Shown: positions 1 through 6,457 of the stretch, piece after piece | Numbering within the stretch: position 1 is the stretch's first letter | How the letters are laid out: every line of letters begins with the position of its first letter | Assembly: GCA_963658575.1 (NCBI GenBank) | Contig: CAVKQB010000033.1 | Location: forward strand, 1-22,555 | Length of the DNA stretch: 22,555 nt | From: W0P28-013 sp963658575 | GTDB taxonomy: Bacteria; Bacteroidota; Bacteroidia; Bacteroidales; Paludibacteraceae | Direction: 5' to 3' | The notes under the pieces: generated by a model | Told to the model about the DNA's origin: nothing | Database searches by the model: none | The model's input: only the letters and a program-made list of their open reading frames with translations | Position numbers and translations under genes: made by a program

Positions 1-131
1 TTTTTTCGTGTATTTTTTTTGTTTTTTTCGATTAAAATAATTCCGCCAACGGGTAGACTTTTCACTTTATAAACTTTCACACTAAATTCGTCTTGCTACT
101 AATCGATAATTTGAAATCTGAAATCCGTCAA
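1..131. other. Left-edge AT-rich spacer downstream of tdk
   Basis: This is a T-rich stretch with no supportable gene. It contains homopolymer T runs in the first 30 bases and, at 73-104, a copy of a 32-nt dispersed repeat. Any gene further left is outside the window. No convincing terminator hairpin for tdk is visible here. Confidence 0.6.
73..104 (-). repeat. 32-nt dispersed repeat, copy 1
   Basis: These 32 bases match 1952-1983 at 31 of 32 positions. On the minus strand, which is the sense of tdk, the element begins with GATTAGTAGCAAGA, 27 nt after the tdk stop codon. The same GATTAGTAGCAAGA word follows exbB at 20021, and a one-base-shorter form follows the DJ-1-like gene at 22138. Confidence 0.85.
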
Positions 132-719
132 TTACTTTTCTTCGTCGGCGAGTTTGTTGTAGCAACAGCGGCAAATGGGTTCGTATTTGTCGGTTTCGCC
201 CAGCAGCACTTGGCTCTCGCCAGCCACCAAACGGTGCGATATGTAGGCGGGCTGGCCGCAACGCACGCAGATGGCATGCACTTTCGTTACATCGTCGGCA
301 ATGGCCATCAATGCAGGCATCGGACCGAATGGCACGCCCCGGAAATCCATGTCCAAACCGGCCACGATGACGCGAAAACCTTGGTCGGCCAACGTGCGGC
401 AAACATCTACCAAACCGTTGTCGAAAAATTGCGCCTCGTCGATGCCAATCACGTCCACATCGCCCGTCATCAGCAGTATGCTCGACGACGAATCGACTGG
501 CGTAGAGGCGATTGTGGTGTGGTCGTGGCTCACTACATCGTTGTCGGAATAGCGCGTGTCGATGCTCGGCTTGAAAATCTCTACGCGCAATTTGGCAAAT
601 TTGGCGCGCTTCAGGCGACGAATGAGTTCCTCGGTCTTGCCCGAAAACATCGAGCCGCAGACAACTTCGATGCTGCCGCGCTGATGACCAAAATGGGTGG
701 TCGATTCAAAAAAGTCCAT
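132..719 (-). CDS. tdk: Thymidine kinase (type II, zinc-binding)
   Basis: Phosphorylates thymidine to dTMP with ATP in the cytosolic pyrimidine salvage pathway. The 195-residue product has the usual length for the bacterial type II family. It shows a P-loop GSMFSGKT at residues 22-29, the DEAQFF magnesium-binding motif at 94-99, and a C-terminal zinc site made from CVRC (151-154) and cysteines at 183-186. The lasso region GETDKYEP lies just before the second cysteine cluster. The start is the first ATG of the frame. The P-loop sits about 10 residues later than in short homologues, so a small N-terminal extension is present. The gene is divergent from the proline/glutamate-rich gene at 837, and a TATCTTTG -7 element at 787-794 can drive it. 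Confidence 0.97.
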   Translation of the reverse strand: MDFFESTTHFGHQRGSIEVVCGSMFSGKTEELIRRLKRAKFAKLRVEIFKPSIDTRYSDNDVVSHDHTTIASTPVDSSSSILLMTGDVDVIGIDEAQFFDNGLVDVCRTLADQGFRVIVAGLDMDFRGVPFGPMPALMAIADDVTKVHAICVRCGQPAYISHRLVAGESQVLLGETDKYEPICRCCYNKLADEEK

Positions 720-733
720 ACGTGATGACGTTT

Positions 734-764
734 ATTGGCGTTCGTGATATTTTTTGTAACTTTG
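734..764 (+). promoter_or_regulatory. Bacteroidota-type promoter for the gene at 837
   Basis: ATTG at 734-737, a 19-nt spacer and TAACTTTG at 757-764 match the TTTG / TAnnTTTG pattern of the primary sigma factor of Bacteroidota. Transcription should begin near 771, leaving a leader of about 65 nt. Confidence 0.6.
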
Positions 765-786
765 CGGAAATAATTTTTTCCTTTTG

Positions 787-794
787 CAAAGATA
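787..794 (-). promoter_or_regulatory. -7 element of the tdk promoter
   Basis: On the minus strand this reads TATCTTTG, a full match to TAnnTTTG. The -33 box 19-20 nt upstream is weak. Expected start is near 780, about 60 nt ahead of the tdk ATG. Confidence 0.5.
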
Positions 795-836
795 GCAACT
801 TTTCGCGAAAAACGCCATATAATATAGGGTGAAATT

Positions 837-1571
837 ATGAACAAAGAGACACTCATCGCACTCATCGAAAAAGACATCGACGAACTGAAAACGCTGACAC
901 GCGGCTTTTCGGAGATGAACGAATTTCCGCAACCATTGCTCGATTTGGCCGCTGCCAAAGCCGACAATCTGCGCTGCAATCTGTTGCAACTGCCACACGC
1001 TACGGTTGCCGCACCTGTCGAAAACATCGAACCCGAACCGCTTGCGGAACCCATTCCGGCTCCAACCGTCGAAGCACCAACGCCCGAACCGACAGTCGAG
1101 CCAGAACCCGAATTGCCCGATCCGGAACCGATAGTTGAGCCAGAACCCGAACCAATCGCCGAAAGCGCGCCGCAACCCGCCGAACCGGAATCCGAACCGG
1201 AACCCGAATCCGAAGAGGATGCGGCACCCGCACCCGCGGCCGAGCCGCACACGATAGTGGCCGAAACGCTCGCCAAAAAAGAGACCGTGGTCGACGAGTT
1301 CGAGAAAAAAGACGACGAATCGCTCGCGCACGCCATCGCCAGCAAGCCCGTAACCGACCTGAAACAGGCCATCAGCATCGCCGACCGCTTCCGATTCCAG
1401 CGCGAACTCTTTGCCAACAACGGCGAAGCCATGATTCGGGCACTCGACGCACTCAACGCCTGCACCACGTTCAGCGAGGCCGAGCAGTACATTGAATCGC
1501 GCCTGCACCTGCCCGCCGATAATCCCGCCACCACCGATTTCGTCGAACTCGTCCACCGCAAATTTAATTAG
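837..1571 (+). CDS. Hypothetical protein with proline/glutamate-rich linker
   Basis: A 244-residue protein with no signal peptide or membrane segment. Residues 1-60 look helical and acidic. Residues about 64-135 are a low-complexity linker built on repeated Pro-Glu pairs such as EPEPEPIAE. The C-terminal third holds an ordered segment with DLKQAISIADRFRFQRELF followed by an acidic helix and an aromatic-ended tail. From memory, conserved uncharacterised Bacteroidales proteins share the RFRFQRELF-type C-terminal motif, often near tdk or rsmI. I know no function for them. The linker suggests a flexible tether between two short folded parts. The stop codon TAG lies inside the first unit of a heptamer array. 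Confidence 0.85.
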   Translation: MNKETLIALIEKDIDELKTLTRGFSEMNEFPQPLLDLAAAKADNLRCNLLQLPHATVAAPVENIEPEPLAEPIPAPTVEAPTPEPTVEPEPELPDPEPIVEPEPEPIAESAPQPAEPESEPEPESEEDAAPAPAAEPHTIVAETLAKKETVVDEFEKKDDESLAHAIASKPVTDLKQAISIADRFRFQRELFANNGEAMIRALDALNACTTFSEAEQYIESRLHLPADNPATTDFVELVHRKFN

Positions 1572-1637
1572 AAATTAGCAGTGAGCAGTTAGCAGTGAGA
1601 AATGAGAAATGAGGAATTAGGAGTTAGGAATGAGACG
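1568..1637 (+). repeat. Heptamer array, ten units, T[GT]AGNAN
   Basis: Ten consecutive 7-nt units run without a break from 1568, for example TTAGCAG at 1575 and TGAGAAA at 1596. T/G alternation at unit position 2 and a changing base at position 5 keep the register while varying the word. The first unit overlaps the stop codon of the preceding gene. The same word family in the same orientation to its gene follows nadK at 17406-17316. Confidence 0.9.
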
Positions 1638-1772
1638 TTGTTGGGCGCGTGCCTGTCCCCTTTTCAAGGGGACGAGCGAAGCGAAGGGGTTCAAGTTTAA
1701 TTAAGAATTAAGAATTAAGAATTTTTTCGATAAGCGAGGGCAGTGCCAAACTTGTTTGATCAATGCCGAGCG
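1636..1772 (+). repeat. 137-bp composite palindromic element, copy A
   Basis: Aligned without gaps to 22418-22554, I count 13 mismatches in 137 positions. Parts in order: hairpin CCCCTTttcAAGGGG at 1657-1671, GACGAGCGAAGCGAAGGGG, three TTAAGAA heptamers at 1701-1721, and a second near-palindrome with arms GGCAGTGCCAAAC (1739-1751) and GTTTGATCAATGCC (1754-1767). It carries no open frame of note, so it could only move in trans if it is mobile. Confidence 0.85.
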
Positions 1773-1822
1773 GAGAAAAAATGCGCGCAGCGAATTAAGA
1801 ATTGTTCGCACCCAAGTTGTCC

Positions 1823-1850
1823 TTGCTCTTTGTTCTATGTTCTTTGTTCT
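1823..1850 (-). repeat. Heptamer array, four units of AGAACAA type
   Basis: Plus-strand units are TTGCTCT, TTGTTCT, ATGTTCT and TTGTTCT in perfect 7-nt register. The reverse complement is the AGAACAA/AGAGCAA word family found at 22177-22204. Confidence 0.85.
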
Positions 1851-1872
1851 AAAAAATTGCAAATCCAGTGCG

Positions 1873-1920
1873 ACCAAATAACCAAATAACCAAATCATCA
1901 AATAACCAAATCTGCAAATC
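1873..1920 (+). repeat. Octamer array, six units of ACCAAATA type
   Basis: Six 8-nt units in register, with the first two identical (ACCAAATA) and later units varied (ATCAAATA, TGCAAATC). On the minus strand this encodes a false repetitive peptide rich in W, F, Y and L. Confidence 0.85.
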
Positions 1921-1951
1921 CCCAGAAACTTTCGCACTTTTATACTTTCAA

Positions 1952-1983
1952 ACTTTCACACTAAATTTGTCTTGCTACTAATC
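1952..1983 (-). repeat. 32-nt dispersed repeat, copy 2
   Basis: Matches 73-104 at 31 of 32 positions. The single difference creates TAAATTTG at 1962-1969, a match to the Bacteroidota -7 consensus, about 75 nt before the rsmI ATG. The -33 position holds only a T-rich stretch, so this is a possible but weak rsmI promoter. Confidence 0.8.
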
Positions 1984-1985
1984 AA

Positions 1986-2019
1986 TTGTTCTTACTCTTT
2001 GTTCTATATTCTTTGTTCT
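1986..2019 (-). repeat. Heptamer-like tract, AGAACAA family with one hexamer
   Basis: Units TTGTTCT, TACTCT (6 nt), TTGTTCT, ATATTCT and TTGTTCT on the plus strand. The tract ends 22 nt before the rsmI start codon. Confidence 0.75.
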
Positions 2020-2041
2020 AAACAAATTCCAGCCTTCCCTT

Positions 2042-2704
2042 ATGCTCTACCTTGTTCCCACACCCGTCGGCAATATGGACGACATCACGTTGCGCGCCTT
2101 GCGTGTGCTGCGCGAAGCCGACCTCGTGTTGGCCGAGGACACGCGCACCACGTCGGTGTTGCTCCACCACTACGACATACACACGCCCATGGAGTCGCAC
2201 CACAAGTTCAACGAACACCAAAAGGTCGATTCCGTGGTCAATCGCCTCTTGCGTGGCGAAACCGTCGCTTTGGTGTCCGATGCCGGCACGCCCGCCATCT
2301 CCGACCCAGGTTTTCTGCTGGTGCGCGCCTGCGTGGCCGCTGGTGTCGAGGTGCAATGCCTGCCCGGAGCCACCGCTTTCGTGCCAGCCTTGGTCGATTC
2401 GGGGCTGCCGTGCGACCGCTTCTGTTTCGAGGGGTTCCTGCCGCAGAAAAAAGGCCGCCAAACGCACTTGGCCGCTTTGGCCGCCGAAGAGCGCACCATG
2501 ATTTTCTACGAATCGCCCTTCCGCATTGTGAAGACGCTCGAACAGTTGGCGGCCGTGCTTGGCGCAGAGCGCAGAGCCTCCGTCTCGCGCGAAATCTCCA
2601 AAAAGTTCGAGGAGACCGTGCGCGGTTCGCTCGCCGAACTCGCCGCACATTTCACCGCCTGCCCGCCCAAAGGCGAGTTTGTCATCGTTGTCGCTGGTCG
2701 GTAG
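2042..2704 (+). CDS. rsmI: 16S rRNA (cytidine-1402 2'-O) methyltransferase RsmI
   Basis: Uses S-adenosylmethionine to methylate the ribose of C1402 in 16S rRNA, at the ribosomal P site. The 220-residue product begins MLYLVPTPVGN, as the family does, which fixes the start. VSDAGTPAISDPG at residues 78-90 is the family signature for the cofactor pocket, and AEDTR (31-35), GATAF and IFYESPFR are other conserved blocks. It is shorter than Escherichia coli RsmI because the C-terminal helical extension is absent, which I believe is common in Bacteroidota. No Shine-Dalgarno sequence precedes the ATG. The gene sits directly after a repeat-filled spacer, with no linked partner. Confidence 0.95.
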   Translation: MLYLVPTPVGNMDDITLRALRVLREADLVLAEDTRTTSVLLHHYDIHTPMESHHKFNEHQKVDSVVNRLLRGETVALVSDAGTPAISDPGFLLVRACVAAGVEVQCLPGATAFVPALVDSGLPCDRFCFEGFLPQKKGRQTHLAALAAEERTMIFYESPFRIVKTLEQLAAVLGAERRASVSREISKKFEETVRGSLAELAAHFTACPPKGEFVIVVAGR

Positions 2705-2789
2705 TTTGCTGCCGTTTGTCGACCAAGAAATCCGCTTACAATTTGAAAGCAAAAACGGGCAATCGCATTTCTTTTGTGTAGAAAAAGAG

Positions 2790-2820
2790 TTTGTTTTTGC
2801 GTTTTTCGAAAGTAATTTTG
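2790..2820 (+). promoter_or_regulatory. Distal promoter candidate upstream of susC-like gene
   Basis: TTTG at 2790-2793, a 19-nt spacer and TAATTTTG at 2813-2820 form an exact fit to the Bacteroidota consensus. A transcript from here would start near 2827, with about 400 nt before the susC-like ATG, and would include the inverted repeat at 2837-2894. It could give a long leader or a separate small RNA. Confidence 0.55.
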
Positions 2821-2836
2821 CGCCTATTCGGCCACT

Positions 2837-2894
2837 TTTTTAGAGAAAAACAGGCTCAAAAAGTCCTCTTCTTCCGTCGGATTTTCTCTAAAAA
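2837..2894. repeat. 13-bp perfect inverted repeat, 32-nt loop
   Basis: TTTTTAGAGAAAA at 2837-2849 is the exact reverse complement of 2882-2894. It begins about 10 nt after the expected start of the distal promoter. No U-run follows, so it is not a normal intrinsic terminator. It could be an RNA stem or a protein-binding site. Confidence 0.75.
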
Positions 2895-2982
2895 TATGTT
2901 GTGTAACATAAATTTTAAGCCCACTTTTGCGTCTTTTGCCGAAAAAACAGACAGCATTGTCGTTCGAGGCAAAATATCTGTT

Positions 2983-3005
2983 AAACGGTTGAAAATAAAC
3001 CGTTT
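2983..3005. repeat. 8-bp hairpin in the susC leader region
   Basis: AAACGGTT (2983-2990) and AACCGTTT (2998-3005) pair around a 7-nt A-rich loop. Copies of AATATCTGTT lie immediately before it and 27 nt after it, so this may be an operator region. Confidence 0.5.
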
Positions 3006-3103
3006 GCAAAAAATGCCATTTATCGAATAACAATATCTGTTTTTTGAAAATCGAATATCGCGCCCAAAACATTTTGCACCAAAATCACTTTTTTTGATAG
3101 AAA

Positions 3104-3135
3104 CTTGCCAGAGTTGTCAAAAAAGCGTAACTTTG
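3104..3135 (+). promoter_or_regulatory. Proximal promoter of the susC-like operon
   Basis: CTTG at 3104-3107, a 20-nt spacer and TAACTTTG at 3128-3135. The expected start near 3142 leaves a leader of about 88 nt before the ATG at 3230. Confidence 0.6.
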
Positions 3136-3229
3136 TCAGAAATAGGCGTATGCAACTGCGCCGCTGCTTTCGGATTGTAATCAAACGATTCAAATTATAC
3201 ACAAAATTATTAACACTAAACAAAACGAG

Positions 3230-6200
3230 ATGAGAAAATTTACGTTATTGCTCGCCGTATTTTTGACGCTTGGCGCAGGTTTTGCGCTGGCCAATATCAA
3301 GGGTACGGTAGTGTCGGGCGGATCCGACGAGCCGGTGATTGGTGCATCTATCATGGTGAAGGGTACAACCAACGGCACCATCACCGATGTGGACGGTTCA
3401 TTTGATTTGGCGGTATCGGCCGGCGATGTGCTGGTAGTCTCCTACATTGGCATGAAAACGCAAGAAGTGCCTGCCCAAAACGGCATGGTAGTGCGTTTGG
3501 AAGAGGACGCGCAGATGATCGACGAAGTCATCTCCGTCGCCTACGGCACCTCCACAAAGAAAGCCTTTACTGGCGCTGCACAATCGAAACGCGGCGACGA
3601 AATTGCCAAAATGCAGGTTTCGGACGTGTCGAAATCGCTCGATGGTGCGATGGCTGGCGTACAGGTGGCCTCGAGTTCGGGACAACCAGGAACATCGGCC
3701 TCTATCCGCATTCGTGGCGTGGGTTCCATCTCGGCTTCGCAATCGCCGCTTATCGTGGTCGATGGCGTGCCTTACGAAGGTTCGCTGAACTCTATACCAA
3801 CGCAAGATATCGCTTCGCTCACCGTATTGAAAGACGCGGCCGCCAACTCTATGTATGGTGCGCGTGGTTCGAACGGCGTAATCCTTATTACGACCAAAAA
3901 AGGTGAATCGGGCAAAATCAACGTCAATCTCGAAGCACGCGTGGGTGGTAACATGCGCGGCGTGCCTGCGTACGACATCATTACCGATCCGGGCGAATAC
4001 TACGAAATGATGTGGGAAGCGATGCGCAACAGCTACCTCTATAGTGGCTCGTCGTACTTGGCTTCGGGCATCGCAGCCTCAAACGACCTGATCTCCAAAT
4101 TGGGTTACAACGTTTACAAAGGCATTCCCGATGCCGAAGTGGTGAACTACGCCACCGGCCGCCTGAATCCCAATGCCAAAGAGTTGAAGTGGAACGATTC
4201 GTGGTTGAAAGAGCCGTTCCAAGTAGGTTTGCGCCAAGAGTATAACCTGAATATCAGCGGTGGCGTGGACAAGACAAACTATTACATCTCGGCTGGCTAT
4301 CTCAACGATAACGGCTACGTTTCCAACTCTGGTTTCGAGCGTTTCAATGTACGCGCCAAATTGGAACAAGAGGTAACAAAATGGTTGAAAGTGAATATCA
4401 ACTCGGCCTATACGCACACCTCGAGCGATTCGCCAACGGCTGGCACATCGGGCTATAACAACCTGTTTATGTTCTCGCAGCAAATTGCTCCTATCTACCC
4501 CGTGTACCTCTACAACCGCGATGGCGTAGCGCAGTACGATGAGAATGGCAAACGCCGTTACGACTTTGGCGAAGAAGACAAAGACAATGGTTATATGTTG
4601 CGTGCCTATGCATCGAATCAAAACCCGCTGGCTACCAACGAAGCCAACATCTACCGTTCGGTGTGGGACAACTTGAACCTGCGTGGCGGCTTGGATTTCA
4701 CGCTCTACAAAGGGTTGAAACTGCAAGTGAACGCTGCCTACGATGTGTACAACATCAACTCTACCGAGTTTATGACACCAATAGGTGGTGATGCCAAAAA
4801 CGCCAATGGTCGCGGCACAAAATCGACACAACGCTACATGGCTCTGAATACCAACCAATTGCTTACCTACGAAAACACATTCGACGGCGTACACAGCATC
4901 AATGTGCTTTTGGGACACGAGTTCAAAATGGACAAAAGCGATTATTTGGAAGGTCAGAAATCGCAATACTACGATCCGACCAACCCTGAATTTGCGAGTG
5001 CTGGTTCGCTCGATGCTCTTACATCGTACACCTCGGCCTACAAAATTCAAGGCTTCTTGAGCCGTTTCGAATACAACTACGCCGAAAAATACTATATCTC
5101 TGCCTCGTATCGTACCGACGGCTCCTCTTACTTCGCACCCAAAGTGCGCTGGGGACATTTCTGGTCGGTAGGTGCCAGCTGGCGCATGAAAGAGGAGAGT
5201 TGGTTGCAGGGTGTCGATGCCATACACGACCTGAAACTGAAAGCCAGTTATGGTACGCAAGGTAACGACGCTGTAGGTCTTGGCGCATCGCCATACCGCG
5301 ATACCTACGGTTACGCCGATTCGACCGATGGCGGCAAAAAATCGCCCTACTTGGCACTTCGTGGCAACCCCGACCTCACTTGGGAGAAGAGCAACAACTT
5401 GAACGTGGGCGTTGAGTTGGGCTTGTTCGATCGCTTGGACATCGAAGCCGACTTCTTCATCAAAGAGACCAAAGACATGATCTATGCCAAACCTCTGCCT
5501 CTTTCGATGGGTTCGCCTACCTATATGTACACCAACGAAATGGATATGCGCAATATAGGTGTGGAAGTAACCATTGGTGCTACCTTGCTGAAAACGCGTA
5601 ACTTCAAATGGACAGTCGACCTGAACATGACGCACTACAAAAACCAACTTACGCGCCTGCCATCTGACAAACAGACGCTTATCGACGAAGACGGCGGTTA
5701 TGCAACGGGCAGTTACTGGCGTTCGGTGGGCGGTAGCATCTACGACTTCTACGACTATCACTACCTTGGCGTAGAGGCTTCGAGCGGTCTGCCTATGTAC
5801 GAAGTTACCGAAGAAGACTATGCCAAAGCGAAAGAAAACGCCGTTGAAAACGGTGTCGATTTCGACGAATCGGCGTATGGTCGGTTGGACAATGGCACAC
5901 GCTACGCCTACAAAACCGCCAACGCTTCGCAAAAAGTACTTGGCAAAACGGCTATCCCCGACCTCTATGGCGGTCTGAACACCACGTTGGAATTTTATGG
6001 TGTCGATCTGAGCATACAGACGGCCTTCCAAATAGGTGGTTATGTATACGACAGCTTCTACGGCTCGTTGATGGGCGGTGGCGAACTGGGTGCTAACTGG
6101 CACAAAGACGTATTCAAACGCTGGACACCAACCAACACCAACACCAATGTGCCGCGTGTAGGATTGAACTCGCAAGACCTTGGTCTGCAAGGCGATGCCA

Positions 6201-6436
6201 CGCTCACTTCGGCGAGCTATTTCAGCCTGCGCAACATCACACTGGGCTACACATTCCCGAAAAAGTTGATGGAAAAAGCCAAAATCAAATCGCTGCGCCT
6301 CTATGTCGTAGCCGACAACATCGCTTTGGCTTCGGCACGTAAGGGTCTCGACCCGCGCCAATCGTTCTCGGGTGCTACGGGTTATGTCTATTCGGCCATG
6401 GCTACGGTTTCGGGTGGCATCACCATTGGTTTCTAA
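3230..6436 (+). CDS. SusC/RagA-family TonB-dependent outer-membrane transporter
   Basis: Outer-membrane 22-strand porin that imports bound nutrients with energy from TonB. The 1068-residue protein starts with a signal peptide ending near ALA (residues 19-21). A carboxypeptidase-D regulatory-like domain with the usual IKGTVVSG start follows (about 23-92). Next come a TonB-box-like EVISVAYG (99-106), the plug domain (about 115-225) with SIRIRGVGS and the SusC signature LKDAAANSMYGARGSNGV (200-217), and then the barrel ending in GF. There is no N-terminal STN domain, so a FecI/FecR-type trans-envelope signalling role is unlikely. It is the first gene of an operon: the SusD-like gene follows 21 nt later. 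No hydrolase or regulator is linked, so the substrate is unknown. RagA of Porphyromonas gingivalis, a family member, imports oligopeptides. Confidence 0.96.
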   Translation: MRKFTLLLAVFLTLGAGFALANIKGTVVSGGSDEPVIGASIMVKGTTNGTITDVDGSFDLAVSAGDVLVVSYIGMKTQEVPAQNGMVVRLEEDAQMIDEVISVAYGTSTKKAFTGAAQSKRGDEIAKMQVSDVSKSLDGAMAGVQVASSSGQPGTSASIRIRGVGSISASQSPLIVVDGVPYEGSLNSIPTQDIASLTVLKDAAANSMYGARGSNGVILITTKKGESGKINVNLEARVGGNMRGVPAYDIITDPGEYYEMMWEAMRNSYLYSGSSYLASGIAASNDLISKLGYNVYKGIPDAEVVNYATGRLNPNAKELKWNDSWLKEPFQVGLRQEYNLNISGGVDKTNYYISAGYLNDNGYVSNSGFERFNVRAKLEQEVTKWLKVNINSAYTHTSSDSPTAGTSGYNNLFMFSQQIAPIYPVYLYNRDGVAQYDENGKRRYDFGEEDKDNGYMLRAYASNQNPLATNEANIYRSVWDNLNLRGGLDFTLYKGLKLQVNAAYDVYNINSTEFMTPIGGDAKNANGRGTKSTQRYMALNTNQLLTYENTFDGVHSINVLLGHEFKMDKSDYLEGQKSQYYDPTNPEFASAGSLDALTSYTSAYKIQGFLSRFEYNYAEKYYISASYRTDGSSYFAPKVRWGHFWSVGASWRMKEESWLQGVDAIHDLKLKASYGTQGNDAVGLGASPYRDTYGYADSTDGGKKSPYLALRGNPDLTWEKSNNLNVGVELGLFDRLDIEADFFIKETKDMIYAKPLPLSMGSPTYMYTNEMDMRNIGVEVTIGATLLKTRNFKWTVDLNMTHYKNQLTRLPSDKQTLIDEDGGYATGSYWRSVGGSIYDFYDYHYLGVEASSGLPMYEVTEEDYAKAKENAVENGVDFDESAYGRLDNGTRYAYKTANASQKVLGKTAIPDLYGGLNTTLEFYGVDLSIQTAFQIGGYVYDSFYGSLMGGGELGANWHKDVFKRWTPTNTNTNVPRVGLNSQDLGLQGDATLTSASYFSLRNITLGYTFPKKLMEKAKIKSLRLYVVADNIALASARKGLDPRQSFSGATGYVYSAMATVSGGITIGF

Positions 6437-6457
6437 CTCTAAAAAACAACGACAGTC

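Larger units (their letters stand above)
1572..2041. other. Repeat-filled spacer between the 837 gene and rsmI
   Basis: No credible gene lies in these 470 bases. Almost all of it is repeat: a heptamer array (to 1637), a 137-bp composite palindromic element (1636-1772), a second heptamer family (1823-1850), an octamer array (1873-1920), a 32-nt dispersed repeat (1952-1983) and a third heptamer-like tract (1986-2019). A 78-residue minus-strand frame across 1701-1937 is made of these repeats and is not a gene. Confidence 0.85.
2705..3229. other. 525-bp AT-rich regulatory region ahead of the susC-like operon
   Basis: No convincing gene. It holds two possible plus-strand promoters (2790-2820 and 3104-3135), a 13-bp inverted repeat (2837-2894), an 8-bp hairpin (2983-3005), and a repeated 10-mer AATATCTGTT at 2973-2982 and 3032-3041. 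Unlike other long spacers in this window it has none of the heptamer arrays. Confidence 0.7.

Noticed and set aside
611..1561. Two long minus-strand frames (to 316 codons) opposite the hypothetical gene at 837, one Ser/Gly-rich
   Set aside because: The Ser/Gly and Gly/Phe repeats are the complement of the Pro-Glu linker codons. The plus strand has a fitting promoter and an ordered C-terminal motif.
1701..1937. A 78-codon minus-strand frame with a repeated WLFGYL-like peptide
   Set aside because: The peptide comes from the ACCAAATA octamers and neighbouring repeats.
2791..3072. Short frames on both strands (79-94 codons) in the susC leader
   Set aside because: AT-rich sequence, no motif, no sensible initiation region, and they overlap the inverted repeats and promoters.
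3230..6436. Phase-variable SusC shuffling by invertible DNA
   Set aside because: Only one susC-like gene is present. No recombinase and no inverted repeats flank it.
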